NCBI GenBank assembly: GCA_031291685.1
Contig: JARLIP010000172.1
Location: 1 to 51,354 of the forward strand
From: Caulobacteraceae bacterium
GTDB taxonomy: Bacteria; Pseudomonadota; Alphaproteobacteria; Caulobacterales; Caulobacteraceae
Length of the DNA: 51,354 bases
Reading direction: 5' to 3'
Below are positions 17,537-27,342 of this stretch, one piece after another; position 1 is the stretch's first letter; every line of letters starts with the position of its first letter. The notes under the pieces are model-generated. The model was not told the origin of the DNA. It saw only the letters and a list, made by a program, of their open reading frames with translations, and searched no databases. The position numbers and the translations under genes are program-made.

Positions 17537-18856
17537 GTGGACAGCACCCCAGACATCCCAAGGTCCCCAGAGCCCGAGTCCACAGAACCCGAATCCGCCG
17601 AAGCCGCTTACGAAAAATTCGTCTGGGACAACCTGCCGCGAAACTACGCCGGCAACTACATCCACGGCATGCTGGGCATGACCGGGTTTCGGCTGCTGAG
17701 CGCGCCGACCTTTATTCCTGTCTATCTGCACGATCTGTCGGGCTCGGCGGCCATGGTCGGCCTGGGCACGGGCCTGCAACAGCTGGGCGCCCTGATCTCG
17801 CCCATCGTTAGCGCCTCCCAGATCGAGCATCGCAAGAAGGTCATGCCGGCGGCCATGCTGATCGGCACGCTCATGCGCGTGGCGGTGCTGGGCATGGCCA
17901 TGGTCAGCTGGATGATGCGCGGCGCGCCCCTCCTGGCCTCGATGCTGGTGCTGCTGTTCCTGTTCGGCGTGTTTTCCGGCGCCCAGAGGGTGGCGTTCCA
18001 GTTCCTGCTGGCCAAGGTGATCCCCATCGCCCGGCGGGGCCGGTTGCAGGCCTGGCGCAACCTCACCGGCGGGGCCATAGCCGCGGTCCTGACCTGGGCG
18101 GCGGGGCGCTACCTGATCGGCCGCAACCTGTTCGGCCACGGCTATTCCCTGACCTTCCTGGTCACCTTCGCCCTGACCAGCCTGGGCCTGACGGCCTTGC
18201 AGATGCTGCTGCGCGAGCCGGAGCCGCCGACCCTGCGGGCCAAGGTCAGGATCGTGGACCGGCTGAAGGACTTTCCCGCCCTGCTCAGCGGCGATCCTGG
18301 CTTTCTCTATTTCATGATCGCCCAGACCCTGGCGGTGGCCGGGCGGATCGCGGCGCCCTTCTATGTGCTCTATGCGCAAAAATCGATCGAGCTGACCGGA
18401 CCAACCCTGGGCCTGCTGGGCCTGGCCTATCTGGGGGCGGACACCGCCTCCAACCTGCTCTGGGGTTATCTGGGAGACCGGTCGGGCTTTCGCGGCGCCT
18501 GCCTGATCTCGCTGGGACTGTGGATCGCCGCCACCCTGCTGCTGCTCGAGGCGCACAACCTGCCGCTGATCGCCCTGGCCCTGGCGGGGCTGGGGGCCGC
18601 CCAATCGGGCTATAATATGAGTTCGCAGACCATGGTGCTGGAATTCGGCCTGAGGGAGGACATCGCCATGCGGCTGGCCTTCTCCAGCACGGCCGAGGGC
18701 CTGACCGCCGCCCTGGGCCCGGTGATCGGCGGGGTGATCGCGGCGGCCTTTGGCTATCCCCTGTTGATGTGGATCTCGATCGGCTTCGTGGTCGCGGCCC
18801 TGGCGGTGCTCGTGGGCCTGGTGGAAGAGCCGCGCCTGAGACGGGGCGCGGCTTGA
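17537..18856 (+). CDS. Major facilitator superfamily transporter
   Basis: A 439-residue membrane protein with about 12 hydrophobic helices after a 45-residue charged leader rich in proline and glutamate. MFS-like loops include GLGTGLQQLGALISPI and SQIEHRKKVMPAAML after helix 2-3 and GYLGDRSGFRGACLISLGL in the second half. The latter is a typical G-x-L-x-D-R-x-G loop. The frame starts with GTG at 17537; GAAAGG upstream is a modest ribosome site. It is divergent from the hydrolase-ABC operon and 108 bases ahead of the MoxR operon. Substrate and direction of transport are not evident; efflux is plausible. Confidence 0.8.
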   Translation: MDSTPDIPRSPEPESTEPESAEAAYEKFVWDNLPRNYAGNYIHGMLGMTGFRLLSAPTFIPVYLHDLSGSAAMVGLGTGLQQLGALISPIVSASQIEHRKKVMPAAMLIGTLMRVAVLGMAMVSWMMRGAPLLASMLVLLFLFGVFSGAQRVAFQFLLAKVIPIARRGRLQAWRNLTGGAIAAVLTWAAGRYLIGRNLFGHGYSLTFLVTFALTSLGLTALQMLLREPEPPTLRAKVRIVDRLKDFPALLSGDPGFLYFMIAQTLAVAGRIAAPFYVLYAQKSIELTGPTLGLLGLAYLGADTASNLLWGYLGDRSGFRGACLISLGLWIAATLLLLEAHNLPLIALALAGLGAAQSGYNMSSQTMVLEFGLREDIAMRLAFSSTAEGLTAALGPVIGGVIAAAFGYPLLMWISIGFVVAALAVLVGLVEEPRLRRGAA

Positions 18857-18964
18857 TCGGCCCAAGCTCCAATTCCCAGCAGGCTTGACCGTCTTGCCCA
18901 TTGCCCGCGCGCTGAAAACCGCCTCTAGTATGGGTTGCACGGTTTGGACGCCGGAGGGGCCTGA

Positions 18965-19615
18965 GTGTCGAGTGGGGGTGGCGAGGCGATCCAGCCGGTG
19001 ACGGCGGACGCGGTGGCGCGTGCGCACCAGGCCCTGCTTCGCCAGACCGACCTGCAATTCGCCTTTTCCTTCGAAAAGCCGCCCGAGCCCCCGGACTGGG
19101 CGAAGGCCTTCGGGCGCTGGCTGGGTCACGTGATCGAGGCCTGCGCCCCGGCGATGAAATTCGTGTTCTGGGGCGGGCTGGCCCTGATCCTGGCGGCGGT
19201 GCTCTATTTCGTCCTGCGCGAGGTGGTCGGGGTTCGCCTGGGCGGCAAGCGCAAGGTCAAGGCCAGGCCGGTCGATCTGGACGCCGATTGGCGTCCCGCC
19301 GCCGCCCGGGCCCGCACCCTGTTGGAGGACGCCGATCGTCTGGCCGCCGAGGGCCGCTTCGAGGAGGCGGTCCACCTGCTCCTGTTCCGCAGCATCGAGG
19401 ATATCGATGCCCGCTGGCCGCGCCTGATCCAACCGGCCCTGACCAGCCGCGACATCGCCGTCCACGCCACCCTGCCACCGGCCGCGCGGGAGACTTTTTC
19501 CGCCATCGCCCGCACCGTTGAGGCCAGCTATTTCGGCGGCCGCGCGGTGGGGTCCGCCGACTTCGCCGCCTGCCGCGCCGCCTATGAGGCCTTCGCCCTG
19601 CCGGCGCGATCATGA
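18965..19615 (+). CDS. DUF4129-type membrane protein of the MoxR operon
   Basis: A 216-residue protein with a ~55-residue N-terminal region, one membrane helix (~57-80, KFVFWGGLALILAAVLYFVL) and a C-terminal DUF4129-like domain. The domain has ARTLLEDADRLAAEGRFEEA, VHLLLFRSIEDI and a terminal ASYFGGRAVGSADFAACRAAY. DUF4129 sits at the end of transglutaminase-like membrane proteins in many MoxR loci; here it is a short stand-alone form. The GTG start at 18965 follows GGAGGGG. The stop overlaps the next gene as ATGA. Expected at the inner membrane with the other operon products. Confidence 0.75.
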   Translation: MSSGGGEAIQPVTADAVARAHQALLRQTDLQFAFSFEKPPEPPDWAKAFGRWLGHVIEACAPAMKFVFWGGLALILAAVLYFVLREVVGVRLGGKRKVKARPVDLDADWRPAAARARTLLEDADRLAAEGRFEEAVHLLLFRSIEDIDARWPRLIQPALTSRDIAVHATLPPAARETFSAIARTVEASYFGGRAVGSADFAACRAAYEAFALPARS

Positions 19616-20830
19616 GCCAGGCTCCACCCGCAACCGAGACGCCGACCTTCTCGCCCATCATAGTGGCCTGGCTGGTGGTCGCCGGAGTGTTCGCCTTTTG
19701 CGCCTTCGTGGTGCTCAGCGCCTTCGCCCCGGATCTGGAAGGCGGGCTCGACGGCGCCCCCCACGCCCTGTCGCGATCCGCGGTCGGCTATGCCGGCCTG
19801 GTGCGGCTGCTCAAGGCCGAGGGGGAGATCGCCCTGATCAGCCGCCGCGAGCCGGCCCGGGGCGAGGCTCCGCCGGCCCTGACCGTGGTCACCCCCAGTG
19901 TGGCCTCCGACGGCGACGCCCTCAAGACCCGGATCGCCCAGGGCCGGGTGCTGATCATCCTGCCCAAATGGGCGGTCACCCCCGATCCGGCCAATCCGGG
20001 TTGGGTGCGGCCGTTCGGCCTCTATAAGGACGACCAGATCCGGCTGCTGCTGAAGGCCGCGCTGGGCACGGTGAGGACCGCGCAGCGCCCTGACCGGGGC
20101 GCCGTGCGTCTGGCCGGCGACAGCGCGCCCGCCGCCGGCATGGTCACAGGCCCCATCGACCATCTGCAGACCATCGTGGCGGCGGAAAACCTCGATCCGA
20201 TCCTGTCCGATCCCCGGGGCGGAGTGGTGCTGGCCGCCACCGACGACCACCGGATCTATGTCCTGTCCGACCCGGACCTGCTCAACACCCAGGGGCTGAA
20301 ATCCCTGGCCAACGCCCGGGTGGCCAGCGCCCTGATCCGGGGCCTGAAGGTCAATGCCGGCGGGCTCGTGTTCGACGTCACCGTCAATGGCTACAACAGC
20401 CCCCCCAGCCTGCTCAAGCTGGCCTTCCAGCCGCCCTTCGTCGGCGCCACCCTGTGCCTGTTCGCCGCCGCCCTGCTGATGGGCCTGCATGGCGCCAATC
20501 GCTTCGGCGCCCCGCGCCGGGTGGGGCGGGCCATCGCCCTGGGCAAGCTGGCCCTGGCCGACAATTCCGCGGCCCTGATCCGACTGGCCCGGCGGGAGCA
20601 CCGGATGGCGCCCCGCTATCTGGACCTGACCCGGGAGGCCGTGATCAAGGCCCTGGGGATCGGCCGCCTCTCCAGCGCCGAGGCCGACGCCGTGCTCGAC
20701 CGCATCGCCGAACAGATCGGCGCCAAGGACCGTATCGCCGACCTGACCAAGACGGCCGCCGCCGCCAAGACCCCCGCCGACGCCGTCGCCGTCGCCCGGG
20801 ACCTGCATCATTGGAGACTGGAGATGACTC

Positions 20831-20844
<14 letters not shown>
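19612..20844 (+). CDS. DUF4350 domain protein
   Basis: A 410-residue protein with a helix near the N-terminus (IVAWLVVAGVFAFCAFVVL), a large presumably periplasmic domain, and a second helix around 275-293. A cytosolic tail of ~115 residues follows. The domain from ~45 to 250 has the DUF4350 order: ALSRSAVGYAGLVRLLKAEG, LTVVTPSVASDGDAL, LIILPKWAV, and VLAATDDHRIYVLSDPDLLN. This resembles the GldG/ABC-associated fold for sensing or anchoring. It overlaps the DUF4129 gene upstream by four bases and the MoxR gene downstream by 14 bases. Function is unknown beyond membership in MoxR-DUF58 operons. Confidence 0.75.
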
Positions 20845-21787
<943 letters not shown>

Positions 21788-21803
21788 GCGAGCCCCTCGC
21801 CCC

Positions 21804-23120
21804 ATGCTGATCTATCCCACCGCCCGGGCCGTATTCGCGGCCGCGATCGGCGCGCCGGTTGCGGCGGCGGCGGCCATGGCCGCGCCCCAGGCCTGGCTGA
21901 TCGGACCGGCGTGGCTGATCCTGGTCCTGGCCCTGGTCCTGATCGATGCGGGGCTGGCGGCCAAGCCCAGCGGCGCGAGCCTCAGCCTGACCACGCCCGC
22001 CGCCCTGCCCATCGGCGGCGAGGGCGAGGCCCTGGTCCAGGCGGTATTCGATCGCCGGAGCGCGCCGACCAAGGTCGAGTTCGCCATGGAGGGCGATCCG
22101 CGCCTGACCGTCGAGCCCGAGCGGCGGGTGGCGGCGGTGTCCGAACGCATGGCCGGGGCGCGCCTGGGTCTGAGGCCGGTCCGGCGCGGAACCGCGATCC
22201 TGCCGCGGGTCTGGGCGCGGTGGCGCGGCCCCCTGGGCCTGGTCTGGCTGCAAAAGACCGAAATGACGGCCCGGGCCGTGCCGGTGACGCTGAATATCGG
22301 GGGGATCAAGGACGAGGCCATGCGCCTGTTCTCCCGCCAGGCCCTGAGCGGGGCGCGGGTCCAGCCGGACCTGGGCGGCGGGGCCGAGTTTCACGCCCTG
22401 CGCGGCTTCCTGCCCGGCATGGACCGGCGGACCATCGACTGGAAGCAGTCCGCCCGCCACGGCCTGCTGCTGGCCAAGGAATTTCGCGCCGAGCGCAACC
22501 ACCATGTGATCCTGGCGGTGGATACGGGGCGGTTGATGTGCGAGCCCGTGGCCGGGGCGCCTCGGGTGGACCACGCCCTGAACGCCGCCCTGCTCCTGGC
22601 CTTCGTCAGCCTCAAGAACGGCGACCGGGTGGGGATGTTCGGGTTCGACGCCAAGCCGAACCTGGCCACCGGGGTGCTGGCCGGGACTGGCGGCTTTGCT
22701 CACCTGCAGCATCTGGCCGCCGCCATCGACTATAGCGAGGCGGAGACCAACTACACCCTGGGCCTGACCGCCCTGGCGGCGCGGCTGCAACGCCGCTCCC
22801 TGGTGGTGGTGTTCACCGATTTCGCCGACACCACCAGCGCCGAGCTGATGCTGGACAATGTCGGCCGGCTGCTGGGCCAGCATCTGGTGCTGTTCATCGT
22901 CATGCGCGACGACGAGCTGGAGACCCTGGTCCGCCGCACCCCGCTCACCCCCCAGGACGTCTCCCGCGCCGCCGTGGCCGCCGCCCTTTTGCGCGAGCGC
23001 GAACTGGTGATCGAGCGGCTGCGGCGCCTTGGGGTGGAGATCCTGGAGGCGCCCGCCGACCGTATCGGGCCGGCGCTGCTCTCGCGCTATTTCGACATCA
23101 AGCGGCGGGGGGTGCTGTGA
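21804..23120 (+). CDS. DUF58 domain protein (MoxR partner)
   Basis: A 438-residue protein with two N-terminal helices (residues ~8-50, AVFAAAIGAPVAAAAAMAAP and WLILVLALVLIDAGLA), then a beta-rich segment and the DUF58 core. The core signature is FLPGMDRRTIDWKQSARHGLL, split as FLPGMDRRTIDWK and QSARHGLLLAKEF. A VWA-like metal site follows in VILAVDTGRLM (the MIDAS is degenerate: D-T-G-R rather than D-x-S-x-S). It ends with VVVFTDFADTTSAELM and an arginine-rich helix. Such proteins are thought to be clients of MoxR at the membrane. The start is 16 bases after the MoxR stop. Confidence 0.88.
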   Translation: MLIYPTARAVFAAAIGAPVAAAAAMAAPQAWLIGPAWLILVLALVLIDAGLAAKPSGASLSLTTPAALPIGGEGEALVQAVFDRRSAPTKVEFAMEGDPRLTVEPERRVAAVSERMAGARLGLRPVRRGTAILPRVWARWRGPLGLVWLQKTEMTARAVPVTLNIGGIKDEAMRLFSRQALSGARVQPDLGGGAEFHALRGFLPGMDRRTIDWKQSARHGLLLAKEFRAERNHHVILAVDTGRLMCEPVAGAPRVDHALNAALLLAFVSLKNGDRVGMFGFDAKPNLATGVLAGTGGFAHLQHLAAAIDYSEAETNYTLGLTALAARLQRRSLVVVFTDFADTTSAELMLDNVGRLLGQHLVLFIVMRDDELETLVRRTPLTPQDVSRAAVAAALLRERELVIERLRRLGVEILEAPADRIGPALLSRYFDIKRRGVL

Positions 23121-23139
23121 GCGGGATCATGCGATGGAA

Positions 23140-23292
23140 CCCTTCCCCCTCGATGGGGGAAGGGCAGGGTTGGGGGTGCGCGCGGACAGATCGGGCGAAT
23201 GGCGCGGTTTGGCGCCGGCGCCCATCGGCGTCCATCCGGCGACTGATCGCCAACACCCCCATCCCAACCCTTCCCCCATTGAGGGGGAAGGG
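23140..23292. repeat. Inverted pair of REP-like hairpins inside the MoxR operon
   Basis: Two 25-base hairpins share the same 10-bp arms (CCCTTCCCCC and GGGGGAAGGG) with loops TCGAT at 23150-23154 and ATTGA at 23278-23282. Their flanks, GGGTTGGGGGTG after the first and CACCCCCATCCCAACCC before the second, are also inverted, so the whole 153 bp is one imperfect inverted repeat of about 39-base arms. It fills the gap between the DUF58 and SpoIIM genes. It could be a REP doublet that stabilises the upstream mRNA or lowers downstream expression. Confidence 0.75.
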
Positions 23293-23309
23293 CTTTATCG
23301 GGTGCGCCC

Positions 23310-24320
23310 ATGGCTGAGTTGAGGCTGAAGAGTTCGCGCTTCCGCGCCGAGCGGGAGGCCGACTGGCGCAGGCTGGAGAGCCTGTTGTCTCGAGCGGAAC
23401 GCAACGCCGCCGGCCTGTCCGACGAGGACCTGCTGGCCGCGCCCCTGCTCTACCGCTCGGCGTTGTCGTCCCTGTCCGTGGCCCGGGCGACGTCCCTGGA
23501 CCAGAGCCTGGTGGACTATCTGGAGAGCCTGAGCACCCGGGCCTATTTCTTCATCTATGGCGCCCGCGCCCGGGTGACCGAACGGATCGCCCAGTTCTTC
23601 GCCCGGGACTGGCCGGACGCGGCCAAGGCGCTTTGGCGCGAGACCCTGGTCTGCTTCCTGTTGATGGTGCTGGGCATAGCCGTGGGCCTGATCCTGTGCC
23701 TGCGCGATCCCGACTGGTTCGCCGCCTTTGTCCCGGCGCAGTTGATCCAGGGCCGGGGCCCCGCCGCCTCGGCCGCGGCCCTTCGCGCCACCCTGTTCAG
23801 CAGTGGGCACGGCCATCAGGAATGGCTGACCACCTTCGCCACCTATCTTTTCACCCACAACGCCAGCGTCGCCCTGATGGCCTTCGCCCTGGGGTTCGCC
23901 CTTTGCGCGCCCACCGCCATGCTGGTGACCGCCAATGGTCTGACCATGGGCGCCTTCACAGCCGTGTTCATCTCCCACGGCCTGGGGGTGGAGGCCGTCG
24001 GCTGGCTGATGATCCACGGGGTGACCGAGAACTTCGCCATCACCCTGGCCGGGGCGGCCGGAATGCGGATCGGCTGGAGCCTGGCCTTTCCCGGCGAGCG
24101 CACCCGCCTGGACGCCGCCGCCGCCGCGGGACGCGGCGCCTCCATCGTCATGGGCGGGGTGCTGGTGATGCTGTTCTGCGCCGGCCTGCTGGAGGGGATT
24201 GGCCGGCAGGTGATCCAGGTCACCTGGATCCGCTACGCCATCGGCCTGGGGACCGGCGTGCTCTGGCTGGCCTATCTCTACGGGCCGCGCGCTATCCGGC
24301 GGAGGACGGCCCTTGGCTAA
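23310..24320 (+). CDS. SpoIIM family membrane protein
   Basis: A 336-residue protein with a soluble arginine-rich N-terminal ~110 residues and five or more membrane helices. These include CFLLMVLGIAVGLILCL, TYLFTHNASVALMAFALGFALCAP and an ITLAGAAGMRIGW segment. This matches the stage II sporulation protein M/UPF0093-like family found in non-sporulating bacteria beside MoxR-DUF58-RDD genes. HNASVALMAFALG and VTANGLTMGAFTAVFISHGL are the conserved blocks. It begins after a REP-like inverted repeat, and its stop overlaps the RDD gene start by eight bases. A structural or transport role in the envelope is inferred. Confidence 0.85.
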   Translation: MAELRLKSSRFRAEREADWRRLESLLSRAERNAAGLSDEDLLAAPLLYRSALSSLSVARATSLDQSLVDYLESLSTRAYFFIYGARARVTERIAQFFARDWPDAAKALWRETLVCFLLMVLGIAVGLILCLRDPDWFAAFVPAQLIQGRGPAASAAALRATLFSSGHGHQEWLTTFATYLFTHNASVALMAFALGFALCAPTAMLVTANGLTMGAFTAVFISHGLGVEAVGWLMIHGVTENFAITLAGAAGMRIGWSLAFPGERTRLDAAAAAGRGASIVMGGVLVMLFCAGLLEGIGRQVIQVTWIRYAIGLGTGVLWLAYLYGPRAIRRRTALG

Positions 24321-25215
24321 GGTCGCCAAAGTCAGGACCCGTCCGACCCGCCCGTCACAGCCGGCCTCGCCGGAGCGTCATCTGATCACCCCGGAAGGCG
24401 TGGACCTGCGCCTAACCCTGGCCTCGGCCGGCGAGCGGGCGGGGGCCTTCCTGATCGACATCGCCATCCTGGCCGGCAGCCTGATCGTTTTCACCATCGT
24501 CGCGGCCCTGGCCGCGATCGGAGCCAAGGGCCAGGGCGCGCCCTTCATCGCCGCCATCTGGCTGATCGGCGCCTTCGTGCTGCGCAATCTCTATTTCATC
24601 CTGTTCGAGCTGACGCCCCGGGCGGCCACCCCCGGCAAGCGGATCCTGGGGCTGCGGGTGGCGGCGCGGAACGGCGGGCGGCTGACGGCGGACGCCATCT
24701 TCGGCCGCAACGCCATGCGCGAGCTGGAGGTGTTCCTGCCCCTGACCTTCCTGCTGGTCCAGGCCGGGGCTATCGACGCCTGGATCTCCCTGATGGGCCT
24801 GATCTGGTCCGGGGTGTTCCTGCTGCTGCCCGTGTTCAACCGCGACCGGCTGCGGGCCGGCGACATCGCGGCCGGAACCTGGGTGGTCAAGGCGCCCAAG
24901 CGCAAGTTGCTGCCGGACCTGGCCGAGCGGGACCTGACCCCCAGCCGGGTGATCCAGTTCACCCCCGACCAGCTGGACGCTTATGGCATCAAGGAACTGC
25001 ACGTGCTGGAGGACGTCCTGCGCCGCTACGAGTCCAAGACGGTCAAGGCCGTGGCCGAGCGGATCCGGGGCAAGATCGGCTGGCCGGAGGGTTCGGGCGA
25101 AGGGGATGGCGAATTCCTGGACGCCTATTACCGCGCCCTTCGCGGACGCCTGGAGTCCCGCCTGCTGTTCGGCCGCCGCCGCATCGACAAGTTCGACCGG
25201 GATGAAGGCGCATGA
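24313..25215 (+). CDS. RDD family membrane protein
   Basis: A 300-residue protein with an RDD domain of three helices. The typical first helix region is LASAGERAGAFLIDIAILAG. After the second helix comes ATPGKRILGLRVAARNGGRL, and FGRNAMRELEVFLPL precedes the third. RDD proteins are small membrane proteins, some acting as Na+/H+ antiporters; the family name comes from conserved Arg and Asp residues, present here in the first helix (GERAGAFLID). A ~110-residue cytosolic tail with a KSKTVKAVAERIRGK-like basic helix extends it. The start is TTG at 24313 with GGAGGA six bases upstream. It overlaps genes on both sides. Confidence 0.85.
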   Translation: MAKVAKVRTRPTRPSQPASPERHLITPEGVDLRLTLASAGERAGAFLIDIAILAGSLIVFTIVAALAAIGAKGQGAPFIAAIWLIGAFVLRNLYFILFELTPRAATPGKRILGLRVAARNGGRLTADAIFGRNAMRELEVFLPLTFLLVQAGAIDAWISLMGLIWSGVFLLLPVFNRDRLRAGDIAAGTWVVKAPKRKLLPDLAERDLTPSRVIQFTPDQLDAYGIKELHVLEDVLRRYESKTVKAVAERIRGKIGWPEGSGEGDGEFLDAYYRALRGRLESRLLFGRRRIDKFDRDEGA

Positions 25216-25526
25216 AACGGGCGCTTCTCTATGTGCGCTTGACCGCGATCGTGATCGTGACGTGCGGCCTTATCTTCGCCTTGGCCGCGCCCCTTCACAC
25301 AATCTCGATCAAGGTCGATCTGCCGCCGGCCGCGGTCGGGCCAGAGTCCGAACGGGCCAAGGCCTCGCCAGCAGCCTCACGGGCCGAACCCTATTTCGCC
25401 CTGGTCGGCCAGGGCTTCGAAGCCCTGGTGATCATCGGCATCCTCGCCGACGGGGTCTTCACCGCGCGCTATCTGATCCGGCGGTATCGCTGGGAGACCG
25501 AGACCAGGCAGGACGAGCCGCAGTAA
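25212..25526 (+). CDS. Small two-helix membrane protein ending the MoxR operon
   Basis: A 104-residue protein with an N-terminal helix (RLTAIVIVTCGLIFALAAP), a ~45-residue polar segment and a second helix (GFEALVIIGILADGVFTARYLI) followed by a basic tail, RRYRWETETRQ. No family recognised. The ATG overlaps the RDD stop (ATGA), so it is translated with the operon. The product is likely another inner-membrane component or accessory of the complex. Both termini would be cytoplasmic if two helices are used. Confidence 0.65.
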   Translation: MKRALLYVRLTAIVIVTCGLIFALAAPLHTISIKVDLPPAAVGPESERAKASPAASRAEPYFALVGQGFEALVIIGILADGVFTARYLIRRYRWETETRQDEPQ

Positions 25527-25545
25527 GGCGCACCCCCGCCAGTTA

Positions 25546-25588
25546 TTTTACCCGGATATTATTTACATCTCGAATTACCCGGGTAAAA
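25546..25588. promoter_or_regulatory. Paired TTACCCGG operator upstream of the DUF2239 gene
   Basis: TTTTACCCGG at 25546-25555 and CCGGGTAAAA at 25579-25588 are perfect 10-bp inverted arms. The right arm is itself part of a 12-bp palindrome, TTACCCGGGTAA at 25575-25586. The left copy keeps the half-site TTACCCGG followed by AT-rich DNA. Centres of the two are about 27 bases apart. The AT-rich setting is unlike the surrounding DNA and suggests a true promoter/operator; the binding protein is unknown. A second small inverted repeat (CCTCT/AGAGG, 25589-25603) overlaps the ribosome-binding site. Confidence 0.55.
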
Positions 25589-25611
25589 CCTCTCCTCGAG
25601 AGGACCTCACC

Positions 25612-26145
25612 ATGGGCGCCGACAAAACCTTCACCGCCTTCCTGGGCCACCAACGCCTGGGTAGCGGACATCTGGACGAAATCCTGGACCTGATCCGGGA
25701 CCAGGGCGTTCTCGGCGCCCTCGTCTTCGCCGATGACACCGGCGATCTGGTCAAGCTCAGCACCGCCGCCGAGGTTGAGGCCGCCCTGGCCGCGCAGGAG
25801 CCCCAGTCCCGACCCTCGGCGTCCACGCCCGTGGAGATGACGACGCGCTTCCTGCCCCGCCATCTCCGTTGGCTGGAGGCCCAGCCCGGCGGCCCCGCCG
25901 CGGCCCTGCGACGTCTGGTGGACGCCGCCCGCCACGGGGATGGCGATCCCGCGCGGCGGGCCAAGGAGGCGGCCTATCGGTTCATCTCGATGACGGCTGG
26001 AGACCTGCCCGGTTTCGAGGCCGCCACCCGGGCCCTATTCGCAGGGGACCGAAGCGCCTTTAACAGCGCCATCGAGGCCTGGCCGGGGGATCTTGGCGAC
26101 TATGGCCGCCGGCTCGCCCTGCCCGCGCTCAATCCCGCCCCTTGA
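25612..26145 (+). CDS. DUF2239 family protein
   Basis: A 177-residue soluble protein matching DUF2239 throughout. The N-terminal FTAFLGHQRLGSG and LGALVFADDTGDLVKL form the first half. The conserved centre is FLPRHLRWLEAQPGGPAAAL, followed by RRLVDAAR. The C-terminal block is AAYRFISMTAGDLPGFEAAT then RALFAGD. No activity has been established for the family to my knowledge. The middle block (L-P-R-H-W-x-W-L-x-x-Q-P-G-G-A-S) looks like a nucleic-acid or ligand-binding helix pair. It is preceded by a striking paired operator, suggesting tight control. It is followed by the pterin dehydratase gene on the same strand, 54 bases away. Confidence 0.8.
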   Translation: MGADKTFTAFLGHQRLGSGHLDEILDLIRDQGVLGALVFADDTGDLVKLSTAAEVEAALAAQEPQSRPSASTPVEMTTRFLPRHLRWLEAQPGGPAAALRRLVDAARHGDGDPARRAKEAAYRFISMTAGDLPGFEAATRALFAGDRSAFNSAIEAWPGDLGDYGRRLALPALNPAP

Positions 26146-26199
26146 CCCAAACCGCCGGCCGGGCATGGTCGCGACCCTGAAGAGCGCAGGAGTTCGCCC

Positions 26200-26499
26200 A
26201 TGTCCCGCCCACCCCGTCTCGGCGCCGCCGCCGTCCTGCCGAACCTGCCCGGCTGGGCCGAGGCGCCTGACCAGGACGCCATCGTCAAGACCTTCAAGTT
26301 CAAGGACTTCAACGCCGCCTTCGGCTTCATGACCCGCGTCGCCCTGGCCGCGGAAAAGCTCGACCACCATCCCGAATGGTTCAATGTTTACAACCGCGTC
26401 GAGGTGCGCCTGACCACCCATGACGCCGGCGGGGTGACCGAACTGGACGTGGCCATGGCGAAGATCATGGACGAAGCGGCCCCAGCCGGTTCAAACTAG
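26200..26499 (+). CDS. phhB: Pterin-4a-carbinolamine dehydratase
   Basis: A 99-residue enzyme of the PCD/DCoH family. It dehydrates 4a-hydroxytetrahydrobiopterin to regenerate the pterin cofactor of aromatic amino-acid hydroxylases, or acts in related pterin metabolism. The hallmark [20 protein letters not shown] contains the catalytic histidines, followed by [16 protein letters not shown]. Length is normal. No phenylalanine hydroxylase gene is in the window, so its partner lies elsewhere, or it serves molybdopterin-related pterin recycling as proposed for hydroxylase-less genomes. Start ATG at 26200 follows GCAGGAG. The SDR gene follows 31 bases later. Confidence 0.92.
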   Translation: MSRPPRLGAAAVLPNLPGWAEAPDQDAIVKTFKFKDFNAAFGFMTRVALAAEKLDHHPEWFNVYNRVEVRLTTHDAGGVTELDVAMAKIMDEAAPAGSN

Positions 26500-26530
26500 T
26501 GTTTGAACCATAGATCTGGAGGAGACACCC

Positions 26531-27319
26531 ATGGCGCAGAGCGCAGGCGGCCGCGTGGCCGGCAAGAAGGCTTTCATCACCGGCGGCGCCCAGGGGCTGG
26601 GCGCGGCGGCGGCGTGGCGGCTGGCCGAGGAAGGCGCCAAGGTCAGCCTGGCCGACATCAACCATGAAGGCGCGAAGCAGACCGCCGAGGCGATCAACGC
26701 CGCCCTGGGCGCCGGAACCGCCTTCGCCTTTCCCCTGGACGTGACCAAGGAAGAGCAGTGGACCTACGCCCTGGAAGAGGCCGACTCGGCCATGGGCGGC
26801 ATCTCGGTCCTGCTCAACAACGCCGGCATCTCCATCGGCGGCGACATCGAGCACCTGTCCCTCGATGACTGGAAGAAGGTGATGAGCGTCAATGTGGACT
26901 CGGTGTTCCTGGGAACCAAGCACGCCCTGAAATATCTGCGCCAGAACCAGCCCGGCTCGATCATCAACATCTCGTCCATCGCCGGCCTGATCGCGGCGCA
27001 CAATTCGCCCTCCTATAACGCCTCCAAGGCGGCGGTCTGGCTCCTGTCCAAGAGCATCGCCCTGCATTGCGCCAAGCAGAAGCTGGACGTGCGCTCCAAC
27101 TCCATCCACCCGACCTTCATCGACACGCCGATCCTGGATCCCCTGCGGCAGATGTTCGGCAAGGAAGAGGCCGAGGCCAAGCTGGCCCGTCAGGTGCCTC
27201 TGGGTCGGATCGGCGAGCCGCGGGACATCGCCAATGCGGTGCTTTACCTGGCCTCGGACGAGAGCCGCTTCATGACCGGCGCCGAACTGAAGCTGGATGG
27301 CGGCATTTCGGCCATGTAA
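26531..27319 (+). CDS. Classical short-chain dehydrogenase/reductase
   Basis: A 262-residue NAD(P)-dependent oxidoreductase. The cofactor loop is ITGGAQGLGAAAA near residue 17; an Asp at the end of beta 2 (VSLADINHEG) suggests NAD(H) preference. NNAGISIGG, the catalytic Ser in NISSIAGLIAAH and the YxxxK pair in SYNASKAAV are all present. The C-terminal MTGAELKLDGGISA is typical of the LinC/cyclohexanol dehydrogenase-like group that oxidises cyclic or secondary alcohols. The ATG follows GGAGG closely. Adjacent genes give no substrate clue. The stop is 23 bases from the convergent Tat-signal gene. Confidence 0.88.
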   Translation: MAQSAGGRVAGKKAFITGGAQGLGAAAAWRLAEEGAKVSLADINHEGAKQTAEAINAALGAGTAFAFPLDVTKEEQWTYALEEADSAMGGISVLLNNAGISIGGDIEHLSLDDWKKVMSVNVDSVFLGTKHALKYLRQNQPGSIINISSIAGLIAAHNSPSYNASKAAVWLLSKSIALHCAKQKLDVRSNSIHPTFIDTPILDPLRQMFGKEEAEAKLARQVPLGRIGEPRDIANAVLYLASDESRFMTGAELKLDGGISAM

Positions 27320-27342
27320 CGCAAAGTTCGCTGCTGGGCCGT

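Noticed and set aside
17384-19465. A ~690-codon minus-strand frame across the MFS and DUF4129 genes
   Set aside because: Low-complexity Gln/Gly/Arg composition and full overlap with two recognisable plus-strand genes mark it as an antisense shadow.
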